Of a stretch of DNA of 64,000 bases, positions 8,041 through 17,285 are shown in pieces. Where the stretch lies: NCBI GenBank assembly GCA_965237635.1, contig CBDEFX010000002.1:806001-870000 (forward strand), given 5' to 3'. Within the stretch, counting starts at the first letter, position 1. Each line of letters begins with the position of its first letter. Position numbers and translations under genes: made by a program. The notes beneath the pieces were generated by a model. That model saw only the letters and a program-made list of their open reading frames with translations. It did not search any database and was not told the origin of the DNA. This stretch comes from CBDEFX01 sp965237635 (GTDB lineage: Bacteria; Chloroflexota; Dehalococcoidia; Lucifugimonadales; CAUZJF01).

Positions 8041-10022
8041 GATTCCCTCGTAAAAACCCCTCGTCCTCCGGGGGCAATGGGAGGATAATGTGGGGAAAGG
8101 GCATTGGGGCCGCGCCCGGGCGAGGGAGGGGAGCATGTTCCGAGCGCGAGACCCGCAAGAGAGCCTCTGGCAGTCCCAGTTCCTGGTGACGCCGAAGAAG
8201 GCTAAGCGCCTGGAGGGGAGTTGGGCCGAGGTTTTCCGAAACGAAGCGCTCCCCCTGATTGACGAGGAGCTCTTTGCTCCGATGTACTGCGCGGACAACG
8301 GCCGTCCCAACCGAGCGGTGCAGACCGTCCTCGGGGTCCACCTTCTCAAAGAGATGTTCAACCTCACCGACGGTGAAGCCCTGGAGCAGCTAGAGTTCAA
8401 CCTACTCTGGCACCACGCCCTGCGGCTGGACATCGAGGAGACCCACCTGCCCCAGAAGACCCTCCACAACTTCCGAGTTCGCCTGATGCAGCACGACGGT
8501 GGCCGGCTGGCTTTCCAGGAGACCACGGACCGGATCATCCAGGCGCTGGGCATACGCACCGGAAAGCAACGGCTTGACTCCACCCACATCATGAGCAACA
8601 TCGCCACACTCACCCGGCTGGGCCTGTTCTGTGAGACGATGCGGTTGTTCCTGCGGGCCTTGCGCTGGGAGCACCCAGAGCTTCGCCCTGTGGTTCCGGA
8701 GGGCCTCCTGGGGCGCTATTTGAAGGAAGAAGACGAGGCGACCCACTACGAGGACGCCCACACGGGGGAGGGTCGGCGACGCTTTTCGGTCTGTGCCCGG
8801 GACCTCTACCGGCTGGTGGACCGGTTCCGTGGCACGACTGCTGCCCAGCTGGAGGAGTACCGGCTGCTGGAGCGGCTGCTGCGGGAGCAGTGCCATGTGA
8901 GCAAACACCGGGACGGGCGCCCGGGGGACGATGACGACGATGCTGAGGAATGCAAGGTGCCCGTGGCCCTGAAGGACCCGAAGCAGGTGTCCGCCGACTC
9001 GCTGCAATCGCCCCACGACCCGGATGTGACCTACAGCGGCCACAAGGGGAAGGGGTACGAGGTGCAGGTGGCGGAGACCTGCCACGAGGAGAACGCCACC
9101 CAGCTCATCACCCACGTGGAGGTGACCCCCTCGAGTGGGAGCGACACCGACGTGAGCGTGCCGGTCGTTGACGGGCTCGCGGAGCGGAAGGTCCGACCGG
9201 ACGAGCTCTTCGTCGACACGGCGTATGGGTCGGGCCGCAACGCCTTCGAAGCCTCGCGCCGGGGAACGGAACTGGTGAGCCCGGTGGCGGGGTCGGCGCC
9301 GGGGAACTCGCACGAAGGAGAGCGTGACGGACCACCGCCGCTCACCGCCGCGGACTTCCAGATCAACGTCACAGGGGAGCAGGCCACGGTGTGCCCCGCC
9401 GGCCACCCGTCCATCGAGGAGTACGAGTTGGAGGATGCGCCGGAGCGGGTAGAGGTCCACTTTGCCGGGACAACATGCGAGCCCTGCCCCTTGCGATCCC
9501 GTTGCCCAGTGAAACTGGACCGGCGTGCGGGGGCCTACGTTCTCAAGGCGGACCTGGTGAAGGTGAACATCGAGCGGCGCCGGAGGGCCGAGGCCACCGA
9601 GGAGTGGCGCAAGCGGTATGCCATAAGGGCCGGGATCGAGGGAACGAACTCCGAGCTGAAGCGCGCCCACGGGCTTGGGCGCTTGCGGGTGCGAGGGGGC
9701 CGTCGGGTGCGGCTTGCCGTCTACCTGAAGGCGTTGGCGTGCAACTTCAAGCGGATGGTCCATGCACGCCTGGTGGAGATGGAGAACACGGCTCAGCGGG
9801 CGGTCGGGACGGTACCTGCGGTCGCGGCCGCATGAGGGCGCCGCTCCACAGCTTCCACCGGGTGCCCTGAGCCACGGAAGGGGTACCGCAACGGGATCAC
9901 GCTTGTCCTGAGCGCGGCAGATGGTGCGGTGAGGCCAGCAGCCGGCATCCCGTGGCCTCCTCCCTTCCAGGCCCCTTCGCACGCCAGGGTTCATCTCAAA
10001 CAGGCCTTTTTGCGAGGGAATC
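8041..10022 (+). mobile_element. IS1182-family insertion sequence, complete
   Basis: A 1982-bp element with ends GATTCCCTCGTAAAAA and TTTTTGCGAGGGAATC and a perfect 6-bp target duplication ATGATT (8035-8040 and 10023-10028). It carries one full-length transposase gene. It is the likely source of transposase for the two 161-bp MITEs, which share its ends. Confidence 0.95.
8135..9835 (+). CDS. IS1182-family transposase
   Basis: 566 aa, starting MFRARDPQESLWQSQFL. This N-terminus is typical of the family and ATG 8135 follows GGGAGGGGAGC. The N-terminal DUF772-type block has LLKEMFNLTDGEALEQLEFNLLWHHALRLD; the catalytic part includes QRLDSTHIMSN, ELFVDTAYGS and a C-terminal GIEGTNSELKRAHGLGRLR. 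A cysteine cluster (CEPCPLRSRC) sits before the C-terminal DDE block, as in other IS1182 members. Confidence 0.94.
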   Translation: MFRARDPQESLWQSQFLVTPKKAKRLEGSWAEVFRNEALPLIDEELFAPMYCADNGRPNRAVQTVLGVHLLKEMFNLTDGEALEQLEFNLLWHHALRLDIEETHLPQKTLHNFRVRLMQHDGGRLAFQETTDRIIQALGIRTGKQRLDSTHIMSNIATLTRLGLFCETMRLFLRALRWEHPELRPVVPEGLLGRYLKEEDEATHYEDAHTGEGRRRFSVCARDLYRLVDRFRGTTAAQLEEYRLLERLLREQCHVSKHRDGRPGDDDDDAEECKVPVALKDPKQVSADSLQSPHDPDVTYSGHKGKGYEVQVAETCHEENATQLITHVEVTPSSGSDTDVSVPVVDGLAERKVRPDELFVDTAYGSGRNAFEASRRGTELVSPVAGSAPGNSHEGERDGPPPLTAADFQINVTGEQATVCPAGHPSIEEYELEDAPERVEVHFAGTTCEPCPLRSRCPVKLDRRAGAYVLKADLVKVNIERRRRAEATEEWRKRYAIRAGIEGTNSELKRAHGLGRLRVRGGRRVRLAVYLKALACNFKRMVHARLVEMENTAQRAVGTVPAVAAA

Positions 10023-10107
10023 ATGATTAGTCTTGTCGAATTGCATGACCGTTTGCCCAAGCACCTATCGTGAGCGCCGATGCGTTTACCTTAGTGGATG
10101 CTGAGTA

Positions 10108-10410
10108 TTATGCGGTCACTGCGTCGGGGTCTGTCACCAGCGGCGGCATTCGGGTTGCCCATACCGCTACTAGGATGGTTGCCGCCATGCCAACCATCAG
10201 CATTGTCGCCAAGACGGGTACAAAACGAGTGGTCCCGTACTGAGTAGGCAAGTCGAAGGCCATGTTGAGGGTCGTGGCTAGGGCAAGGCCTGAGGCGATG
10301 GCCAGCCCGAAGGCGAGGATCAGCGGGACCGCGAACAGCAGCCCGAGGTCCACGGCCACCGTGAGCACCTTGCCAACTGGCTCGGTGTTTCGGAAGGTCG
10401 TGTCAGCCAG
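10108..10410 (-). pseudogene. C-terminal membrane segments of the split ABC permease
   Basis: Read from 10410, this fragment gives LADTTFRNTEPVGKVLTV, then two strong hydrophobic segments (LGLLFAVPLILAFGLAIASGL; VLATMLMVGMAATILVAVWA) with ATRMPPL at the end. This is the usual end of an FtsX/MacB-type permease. Joined to the N-part at 6844 it completes the gene in frame. Confidence 0.75.
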
Positions 10411-10833
10411 ATGATGCACAGCCTCGTCGATACCTGGGGCTTGGTCGAGCGACGGGGAAAACGCGGAGACATTCGCTACACCCTGTCATCCGAGGGCATA
10501 CGCCACGTCACTCACAGAGACCGTGCTCAGATCCCTACGACACGGGGCATCTGGAGCACAGCCCTCACCACCGACCGTCAGGGCCGGAGACGGCACGTCG
10601 GTCACCGCATCGACACGTGGGCGCGGCAGACGAAACATGCAGACGGGATCACATGGTTCCTCTCGAAGCTTGAGGCCGAGGCCAGGGCTGATCCTGACAG
10701 CGAGCTGCTGTGGTCGGTCCCCACCGCGAGGTCTGACCGGGCCTACAACTGGGGCCAGTCGGCCATCGCCCCGGACGCTGTGGGGAAGATGGTCGCAGAG
10801 GGCCTTGAGGAGAGAGCAGAGCCATGTCTCTGA
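10411..10833 (+). pseudogene. C-terminal part of the split replication-relaxation-like protein
   Basis: It begins inside a helix-turn-helix (MMHSLVDTWGLVERRGKRGDIRYTLSSEGIRHVTHRDRA) and ends with GHRIDTWARQTKHADGITWF and LWSVPTARSDRAYNWGQSAIAPDAVG, a conserved tail of Replic_Relax-like proteins. It has no start of its own that would make a sensible protein. Its N-terminal part lies inverted at 6850-7792. It overlaps the next gene by 10 nt, so the original operon order was regulator followed by two EEP-fold genes. Confidence 0.62.
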
Positions 10834-11552
10834 GAGTGGTCAACTGGAATGTCGCGTGGGCTACGCCCAAGTCACGGCTAACCGCTGAAATCCTGAGCCG
10901 CATTGGCCGACATGCCCCCGAGGTAGCCTGTCTCACCGAGACACACGACGGGCTGCTGTCTCAACATGGGCACACGATCTGCTCGCAGCCGGACTACGGG
11001 TACACGGTCAAGGAAGATCGGCGGAAGGTCATGCTCTGGTCGAGGGAACCTTGGAATCAAGTCGATGACAATGGAAACGACTCGATGCCGCCCAGACGGT
11101 TCGTGTCTGGCGTCACACAAACGTCAGTGGGCGAGGTCACCGTCATTGGAATCTGCATCCCCTGGTTCGGATCACGGACTGAGGCTAACCGTAAGGTGGA
11201 GCGCAGGGTGCCGTGGGAGGACCATGAACAGTACCTGGGGGGTCTCACTGAGGTTCTCGAACGGGTGGATGTGAAGCGTCTGATAGTGATGGGGGACTTC
11301 AATCAGATTGTGGGGCCGGGCAGCCGCGCACGTCCTGAGCTTCGATTGGCACTTCGGAAAGCCTTCTCGCCGAGCATGCAAATAGCTACGTCGGGACTTG
11401 CCTTCCAGGGACGTAGAAGCATCGACCACATTGCACTGAGTACGGATTGGGCAGTTAGCTCCCTGAGTGTGATCAGCAACATCCACGAGGGGAGGAAGCT
11501 GTCAGACCATTTCGGCGTCGTCGCCGACTTGTCTGTCCAGCACTTCCAGTAG
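10824..11552 (+). CDS. Endonuclease/exonuclease/phosphatase (EEP) fold protein 1
   Basis: 242 aa. EEP motifs in order: RVVNWNVAW at the N-terminus, the metal-binding Glu in CLTETHD, GDFNQ at about residue 160 and the C-terminal SDHFGVVADL with the catalytic Asp-His. Such proteins cleave phosphodiester or phosphate esters with Mg2+; the substrate is unknown. It overlaps the end of the upstream fragment and abuts a second EEP gene, so the pair looks co-transcribed. Confidence 0.8.
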   Translation: MSLRVVNWNVAWATPKSRLTAEILSRIGRHAPEVACLTETHDGLLSQHGHTICSQPDYGYTVKEDRRKVMLWSREPWNQVDDNGNDSMPPRRFVSGVTQTSVGEVTVIGICIPWFGSRTEANRKVERRVPWEDHEQYLGGLTEVLERVDVKRLIVMGDFNQIVGPGSRARPELRLALRKAFSPSMQIATSGLAFQGRRSIDHIALSTDWAVSSLSVISNIHEGRKLSDHFGVVADLSVQHFQ

Positions 11553-12558
11553 TGTCGGCGTTCCCGCGAGATGGACCACAGAGGATATATGGTAGGGCCC
11601 TGACAAGACCATCGGAGGATACATTGGCTGTAACAGTAGTGAGTTGGAACATCGCGACGCGACACGAGCCGTGGCGCCAGCTTCTGCGGATGGACGCGGA
11701 CATAGCTTTGCTACAGGAGGCTGCTCCGCCACCAGACGACGTAGCTCGGCTGCGGGACGCAACGCTCCCTCCCGCTGACCACTCTGGCCACCCGGACATT
11801 GGCCCGCAAGGGTCGTGGGACTCCCATTCGTGGAACGCTGAGGGGGCCGGAACTCTGTACGACCGCTGGCCAATGGTCGTGCGGTTCTCCGACCGGGTGG
11901 ACGTAGAGTGGTTTCGTCAGGTTGGCCCCGTGTGGCAGCCGGCGGAGGACGAGGTCGCAGTGAGCGGCATCGGCACCATCGCCGCCGCCCGAGTCACGCC
12001 CCGCGACGGCTCAATCGAGCCGTTCATTGCTGTCTCTATGTACGCCCGGTGGATCGGGTCGCATCCAAGCGTCAAGACGGCGTGGAGCTTTGGCTACGCG
12101 GACTCTTCCGTCCACCGAATCATCTCGGATCTCTCGGCCTTCATCGGCCACGAAAATCCGCAGACGCATCGCATACTGGCCGCCGGCGATCTCAATATCG
12201 CGCACGGCTATGGTGATGGCGGCGACCCCTACTGGGAGGCACGATACCGGTCCGTTTTCGAGAGGATGGCGGCCACTGGGCTGGAGTTCATGGGGCCGCA
12301 GGCGCCGCATGGTCGGCAAGCGGAGACACCGGCGACGGGCGAACCCGCGGACTCCCGTAACGTCGTCACGTACTACCTCCCCGGTAAGAACCCGGAGACG
12401 GCAAGCAATAATCAGCTCGATTACGTCTTCGCCTCCCGCGGCTTTCACGAGGACATCACGGTGCGGGCCATGAATTCTGTCGAAGAGTGGGGCGCAAGCG
12501 ATCATTGCCGCCTGCTAATCAAGATCGCGGACGGAATAACCCCGCCGTCGACTCCTAA
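11552..12558 (+). CDS. EEP-fold protein 2, 3' end replaced by IS1380 copy 2
   Basis: Motifs: VVSWNIATRH, LLQEAAPP (metal Glu), LAAGDLNIAHGYG, NQLDYVFAS and SDHCRLLIKI near the end, so the fold is essentially complete. The insertion falls just after SDHCRLLIKIADGITPPSTP; the present frame reads about 26 codons into the element before stopping at 12634. With the element removed, the frame runs on to a stop at about 14377. The start may be GTG 11552 or, closer to the conserved core, TTG about 11624. Confidence 0.72.
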
Positions 12559-14280
12559 GCCCGAATCCACCGAAGGAGGGCGTCGGGTTAGCGTCCTGAG
12601 GCGGCAAGAAGGTGCTCCTGTGCTTCTGGGATAATGGTTTTGTAGCAAAAAAACGGCCCCGGAAAAGGAGCACCCAGTAGATGCTGCCACGCAACCACCC
12701 CGACCGGATCCAAATCACCTTCGACGACCGCCGCTTGGTGGCCAATGCCGGGCTGCTCCTTCCGGCCACCCTGGCGCGGCACCTCGGCCTGCCCGAACTC
12801 GTCCGGCAGCGCCTCGACCTGGGCGATGCCCCGGGGCGGGCGAACACGAGCGACAAGATGATGACGCTGGTGGCGTCTGCGCTGGCTGGGGGCGACTGCA
12901 TTGACGACGCCGATGTGTTGCGCACCGGGGGGACGGCCTGCACCCTGGGCGGCACGGTCAAGGCGCCATCCACCCTGGGCACCTTCCTGCGCAGCTTCCG
13001 GTGGGGCCACGTCCGTCAACTCGACCGGGTGAGCCGCGAGTTGCTGGCCCGGGCTTGGCAGGCCGGGGCGGGACCCGGCGACGGGCCCCTGACCATTGAC
13101 CTGGACTCCACCATCTGCGAGACCTACGGACTGGCCAAGGAGGGCGCCCGCCACCACGGCTATACCGGCAAGCGGGGCTACCACCCGCTGCCGGCCATCG
13201 CCGCCGGCACCGGAGACGTGCTGATGTCCCGGCTGCGCGAGGGCCGGGCCAACACCGCCCGCGGCGCCGCCCACTTCCTGCGGGAGACGGTGGGACGGGT
13301 GCGCTACGCCGGGGCCGACGGACGACTCACGCTACGGGCCGACAGCGGGTTCTACACTCATGGCGTGGTATCCGTCTGCCGCAAGATGGATGTCCGCTTC
13401 TCCATCACCATCCGCCAGCACAAAAGCCTGCACAATCTCATCGAGGCGATACCCGAAGATGCCTGGACGCCGATTCCTTACTGGATGGACGGTGCCGCCG
13501 ATGTGGCCGAGACCACCTGCACCCCCTTCCAGGCCGAGGCGGACGCCGCGCCGGTACGGCTCATCGTCCGGCGGGTGAAGCCGACGCCCGGTTCCCAACT
13601 GGCCCTCTTCGCCAAATACAGCTATCATGGCTTCATCACCGACCGGGACGGGGAGTTGCTCGAACTGGAGGCTGACCATCGCCGCCACGCCGAGATCGAG
13701 AATGCCATACGCGACCTCAAGTACGGCGTCGGGCTGAACCGTCTCCCCTCGGGCCGCTTCGCCGCCAACGGCGCCTGGCTGGCCGTCCAGACGATGGCCC
13801 ACAACCTGGCCCGCTGGACGGCGCGGATCGGTCTGGGAGAGCGGATAGCCACCACCAAGACCCTCCGGCGGCGGTTCTTCTCCCTGGCCGGACGGCTCAC
13901 CCGCTCGGCACGCCGGTTGACCCTGTATCTTCCGGATCGCTGGCCTTGGGCTGAGAAGTTCAGCCGCGCCTTGGCCCGGCTGCGAGCCATTCCACTCCCG
14001 GCCTGACGGCACCGTCGGCGACCGACCCACCCACCGGACAACCGAAGATCCCCGCAGACTCGTGCCAGCCCGGTCCGAGAGAGTTCCCTGCTGCGTATTC
14101 TCTCGCCATCCCGCGCATCGCAGCTCCCGCAGACGGCCATAGGGGCCCCTGTGCGGCGATGAAGACCGTCCGCCGACCTCCCTACCCCAAATGGAACCCA
14201 GACTATTTCCCCTGTAGCTCCCTCACCCCCCTTCCGCTTTCCTCACGCCGTCCATCGGTGTCCTTCGGTGGATTCGGGCT
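12559..14280 (+). mobile_element. IS1380-family insertion sequence, copy 2
   Basis: 1722 bp, opposite in orientation to copy 1. It is flanked by TAA (12556-12558 and 14281-14283). The ends are GCCCGAATCC at the left and GGATTCGGGCT at the right. It lies at the 3' end of the second EEP gene. Confidence 0.92.
12681..14006 (+). CDS. IS1380-family transposase, copy 2
   Basis: 441 aa and intact. It is almost identical to copy 1; one difference visible at the protein level is LTLYLPD in place of LTLHLPD near the C-terminus. The same acidic catalytic motifs are present. Confidence 0.93.
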   Translation: MLPRNHPDRIQITFDDRRLVANAGLLLPATLARHLGLPELVRQRLDLGDAPGRANTSDKMMTLVASALAGGDCIDDADVLRTGGTACTLGGTVKAPSTLGTFLRSFRWGHVRQLDRVSRELLARAWQAGAGPGDGPLTIDLDSTICETYGLAKEGARHHGYTGKRGYHPLPAIAAGTGDVLMSRLREGRANTARGAAHFLRETVGRVRYAGADGRLTLRADSGFYTHGVVSVCRKMDVRFSITIRQHKSLHNLIEAIPEDAWTPIPYWMDGAADVAETTCTPFQAEADAAPVRLIVRRVKPTPGSQLALFAKYSYHGFITDRDGELLELEADHRRHAEIENAIRDLKYGVGLNRLPSGRFAANGAWLAVQTMAHNLARWTARIGLGERIATTKTLRRRFFSLAGRLTRSARRLTLYLPDRWPWAEKFSRALARLRAIPLPA

Positions 14281-14295
14281 TAACAACCGTACCAC

Positions 14296-14456
14296 CACGA
14301 GACTGAACGAATTCTCGAAAGAAGTTCGACAGGTCCCGCCGAGCTGGATTCGATGCGCGACCTCGTGCTCGACCTGATGCCCTCCGCAATGGAGCTGAGA
14401 CCGTTCCGCTGGAAGTCGAGCTCAAGACCGGATACAACTGGGACCAAATGGAGTAG
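14296..14456 (+). pseudogene. polA: Decayed 3' end of DNA polymerase I (polA)
   Basis: Read across a small frameshift near 14394, the translation gives AELDSMRDLVLDLMPSAMEL followed by VPLEVELKTGYNWDQME and TAG at 14454-14456. This is the characteristic C-terminus of bacterial PolA. The upstream HDELI-LEVP segment is recognisable only with several small inserted bases. Only the last 50 or so codons remain. It lies between IS1380 copy 2 and the convergent ligase fusion gene. Confidence 0.6.
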
Positions 14457-14490
14457 CGAAGCCGGCAGCAGTCATGCCCCGGCTGGCAGC

Positions 14491-16986
14491 TTACAGGGCC
14501 CGGACTGCCTTCTCAATTTCCGCCGTTGCCACTTCGTACGGAGTTCCAGGCTCGAACCTGAGCGGCTTCCCGAAGTGTACCTCGACATCGCCTCGCCGCA
14601 GTAGTGGAAAGTACGACGGGAACCCGGCGCGCCTGACCTTCAATCGCAGTGGAACGATCGGTACCTGGCCTCCGACGCAGATGAGCCCGGTCCCGCCCAG
14701 GAAGGGCTTCATTGGCCCCGCCACGGTCAACTCTCCCTCGGGGTAGATCAGCACAGACCAGCCTCTGTCAATGATGCGGCCCAGATTCTCCAGGCTCTTC
14801 CGGACATTTCCCTCCTTGGAAAAGGGGAATCCGTTGCCCAGAAGCGGTATCGCCAGGCTGCGTATCGGGCTGCGCCACATGTGATCGGACGCGGCGATGG
14901 CTAGGCGGCGGCGGAAACGGGCCGGGATCGACTTCAGGATGATCCCGTTGTCGAGGTGCAGCGTATGGTTCGCGGCGATCATCACCGCGCCGCCGGAACC
15001 CAGGTTTTCGGCGCCGTACACCCTGGTCTTGTACGCGAGCGTCATGGCGGGAAACACCAGGCCTCTCTGCAGCAGACCCCTGAGTCCCCTGCACCACAGC
15101 GACATGCCCCAGCCTGGAAACTTAATCACGGCGGCCCGCGAGCCCGATTCGACAAGGTTGTGCAGCTGCTGCACGGTCGTGCCAGGTTTGATCTGAGTCT
15201 CGTCGACGTAGACGCCGGTCCCCTCCTCGATTGCCGACAGAAGCTCGACCCGCTTCAGCGAGTCAAGCTCCAGATCGTCGTCAAGCGCCATGCCGGCGCT
15301 GACCTTAGCCGGAGGGATGCCGGCTATCTCAGCCACCATAAGCTCAACGGCGCTGCGGCTGACTTCGGGCGTCTGTGCTGAGGTCTCCTTCGACGGCATA
15401 GCCGTCACCCCCGTGAGGCGGTCCACCACGACCGTCTTCTTGACCTTCAGAGTATGAGTCCGAGGGAGGTCATCCTCCGGCCAGACTGTGTGGCCGCGAA
15501 TCCTCTGGTGTTCTGCGAGATGGTTGTTGGTCCACGAGACGGCTTCGTCTGACTTGTCGGGCTCCTCCATGAGGAGTACAGCGTGGACTTCTACTCTGTC
15601 TCCCTTCGTGAGACCCACTACCGTCGCGTCCGCGATGTGCGGATGCCTGACGAGAACGGCTTCGATATCCTCCGGGTACACGTTCTGCCCACTGGGCAGG
15701 ACGATCATGTCCTTCTTTCGACCCCTGACGTGCAACGATCCCTCTCCGTCGATGAACCCCAGATCGCCCGTCCTGTACCACCCGTCGGAAAACGCCTCCG
15801 CCGTTCGGTCCGGCGCCTCCCAATAACCTTGAGTCACGTTGGGGCCCCGGACAAGGATCTCCCCATCACTGGTGATCTTGACATCCACTCCTGGGACTGG
15901 AGGCCCTGTGGAGCGGAAATCGGGCTGGTCCACGGTGTGACAGCTGATGACGGGACTGGCCTCAGTGGCGCCGTATCCCTGGATGATCGTGACGCCGAGC
16001 TTCTCCCACTTCGCTCCGAGATCGGCGTCGAGCGCAGCGCCGCCCGTGAAGATGATGTCGAGAGCGCCTCCAAGCCGCTTCCGGACTCTTCTGAAGACAA
16101 TCCGACGGGCCCAGGTCGGCAGGTGCTGCGCGACGGCAAGGGAGCGGGCCCAGAGCTTCTGCTTGCCCTGTCTTGCGACTTCTCGCTCTATCCCTTTCAT
16201 CAGCAGGTCGAGCGCCTGGGGTACAAGCAGCATGAGCGTGGCACGGCGCTCGCCGGCAGTCCTCACCAACACGGTGGGCTGCATACTCGTGAGATAGGTG
16301 ATGTTGGAGCCGGCCCTCAGCGGCACGAGCAGACCGCCCATCTGCTCGAACATGTGGCTGAGCGGGAGTATCGACAGCAGGCGATCAGTGGACTTCCCTG
16401 GAACGTGCCGGGTGACTCCCACCATGTTTGACAGAAGGTTCCCATGCGTGAGCATCACGCCTTTCGGGTCTCCCGTAGTACCGGAGGTAAACATGATCTC
16501 GACCAGGTCGTCCCAACCCAGAGCGACGGGGCGGGGCTCTCCCATCTGAGAGGACTCCGATTCGACATCGTCCAAGCGTACCTCCGGAACCTCGAATCCG
16601 TCGGGCCGGTCCGGCGTCACGCTGGATACGAAGGCCAGCTTGGGCCGGGTCCTGGAAGACACCCTGTCCACGAAGTCGGCGTTGCTCCGCAGGTCAATCG
16701 GCACCGCGGCCGCTCCGGCACGGACGCAACCGAAGAAGGCCAGTACCCACTGGGGACAGTTGGGCCCCCAGAGGAGAACGCGGTCTCCCTTCTCCACGCC
16801 TCTGCTCTGGAGGAAACTGGCGACCCGGCCCGCACCATCCCACAGGTCCTGGTACGACCAGGTCAGATACCTGAATCCCGGTTTGAAGTGCAGCGCGGGC
16901 CGGGGACCGAAGGCCCTAGCCCTAGCCTCCAGGAACTCGACCAGCGTCTCGCCCTCTTCCCGCCACTCCGCGCTATATGTCGCCAT
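14491..16986 (-). CDS. AMP-dependent acyl ligase / acyl carrier / PlsC acyltransferase fusion
   Basis: 831 aa from ATG 16986. Residues about 1-540 form an AMP-forming acyl ligase (TSGTTGDPKG at about 167-176, then GYGATEASPV, YRTGDLGF and GRKKDMIVLPSGQNVYPEDIE). About 545-625 is an acyl carrier domain with phosphopantetheine serine in ELDSLKRVEL. The rest is a 1-acylglycerol-3-phosphate acyltransferase domain (NHTLHLD as HX4D, then YPEGEL). It could activate a fatty acid, hold it on its own carrier and transfer it to a (lyso)phospholipid. E. coli Aas has the domains in the other order and no carrier. A longer upstream frame is an open-frame artefact reaching into IS sequence. Confidence 0.85.
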   Translation of the reverse strand: MATYSAEWREEGETLVEFLEARARAFGPRPALHFKPGFRYLTWSYQDLWDGAGRVASFLQSRGVEKGDRVLLWGPNCPQWVLAFFGCVRAGAAAVPIDLRSNADFVDRVSSRTRPKLAFVSSVTPDRPDGFEVPEVRLDDVESESSQMGEPRPVALGWDDLVEIMFTSGTTGDPKGVMLTHGNLLSNMVGVTRHVPGKSTDRLLSILPLSHMFEQMGGLLVPLRAGSNITYLTSMQPTVLVRTAGERRATLMLLVPQALDLLMKGIEREVARQGKQKLWARSLAVAQHLPTWARRIVFRRVRKRLGGALDIIFTGGAALDADLGAKWEKLGVTIIQGYGATEASPVISCHTVDQPDFRSTGPPVPGVDVKITSDGEILVRGPNVTQGYWEAPDRTAEAFSDGWYRTGDLGFIDGEGSLHVRGRKKDMIVLPSGQNVYPEDIEAVLVRHPHIADATVVGLTKGDRVEVHAVLLMEEPDKSDEAVSWTNNHLAEHQRIRGHTVWPEDDLPRTHTLKVKKTVVVDRLTGVTAMPSKETSAQTPEVSRSAVELMVAEIAGIPPAKVSAGMALDDDLELDSLKRVELLSAIEEGTGVYVDETQIKPGTTVQQLHNLVESGSRAAVIKFPGWGMSLWCRGLRGLLQRGLVFPAMTLAYKTRVYGAENLGSGGAVMIAANHTLHLDNGIILKSIPARFRRRLAIAASDHMWRSPIRSLAIPLLGNGFPFSKEGNVRKSLENLGRIIDRGWSVLIYPEGELTVAGPMKPFLGGTGLICVGGQVPIVPLRLKVRRAGFPSYFPLLRRGDVEVHFGKPLRFEPGTPYEVATAEIEKAVRAL

Positions 16987-17285
16987 CTCGACCTCGCGTG
17001 CCTTTCTCGTGGTCGTCCAGGAGCATCTTAACCGGGATTTCCCATATTGGCAGTCTTCAGGCTCAAAGGGCAGCCCAAACGAGATAGTTGCATCATAGTC
17101 AGGTCCTGCAAGGCCAGTCAATGGTCGGTCTATCCGATTAGGGATGCGTTTGTAGGCGTTGACCACCCTTCTTGTCCGTCTTTGTCGCCTTCGGCTCCCT
17201 GCCAATGGGGTGAAAGCGCATTGAAGACAAGCCGACTCCCTGGAGCGCGCTCTCCCTCTTGGCAAGATCGTGGTTGTATTCTCCC

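Larger units (their letters stand above)
6849..10406. other. Inverted chromosomal segment (breakpoints about 6845-6848 and 10407-10410)
   Basis: Two genes are each split in the same way. The permease N-part at the left breakpoint continues on the minus strand left of 10410. The replication-relaxation-like N-part (minus, 7792 to about 6850) continues on the plus strand from 10411. CTGG is shared by both sides of the permease junction. About 50 bp seem missing at the other junction. The IS1182 element lies inside with an intact target duplication. Confidence 0.75.

Noticed and set aside
2681..12558. IS1380 copies 1 and 2 as the ends of a composite transposon
   Set aside because: Each copy has its own TTA or TAA duplication, so they look like independent insertions. 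No shared outer duplication is present.
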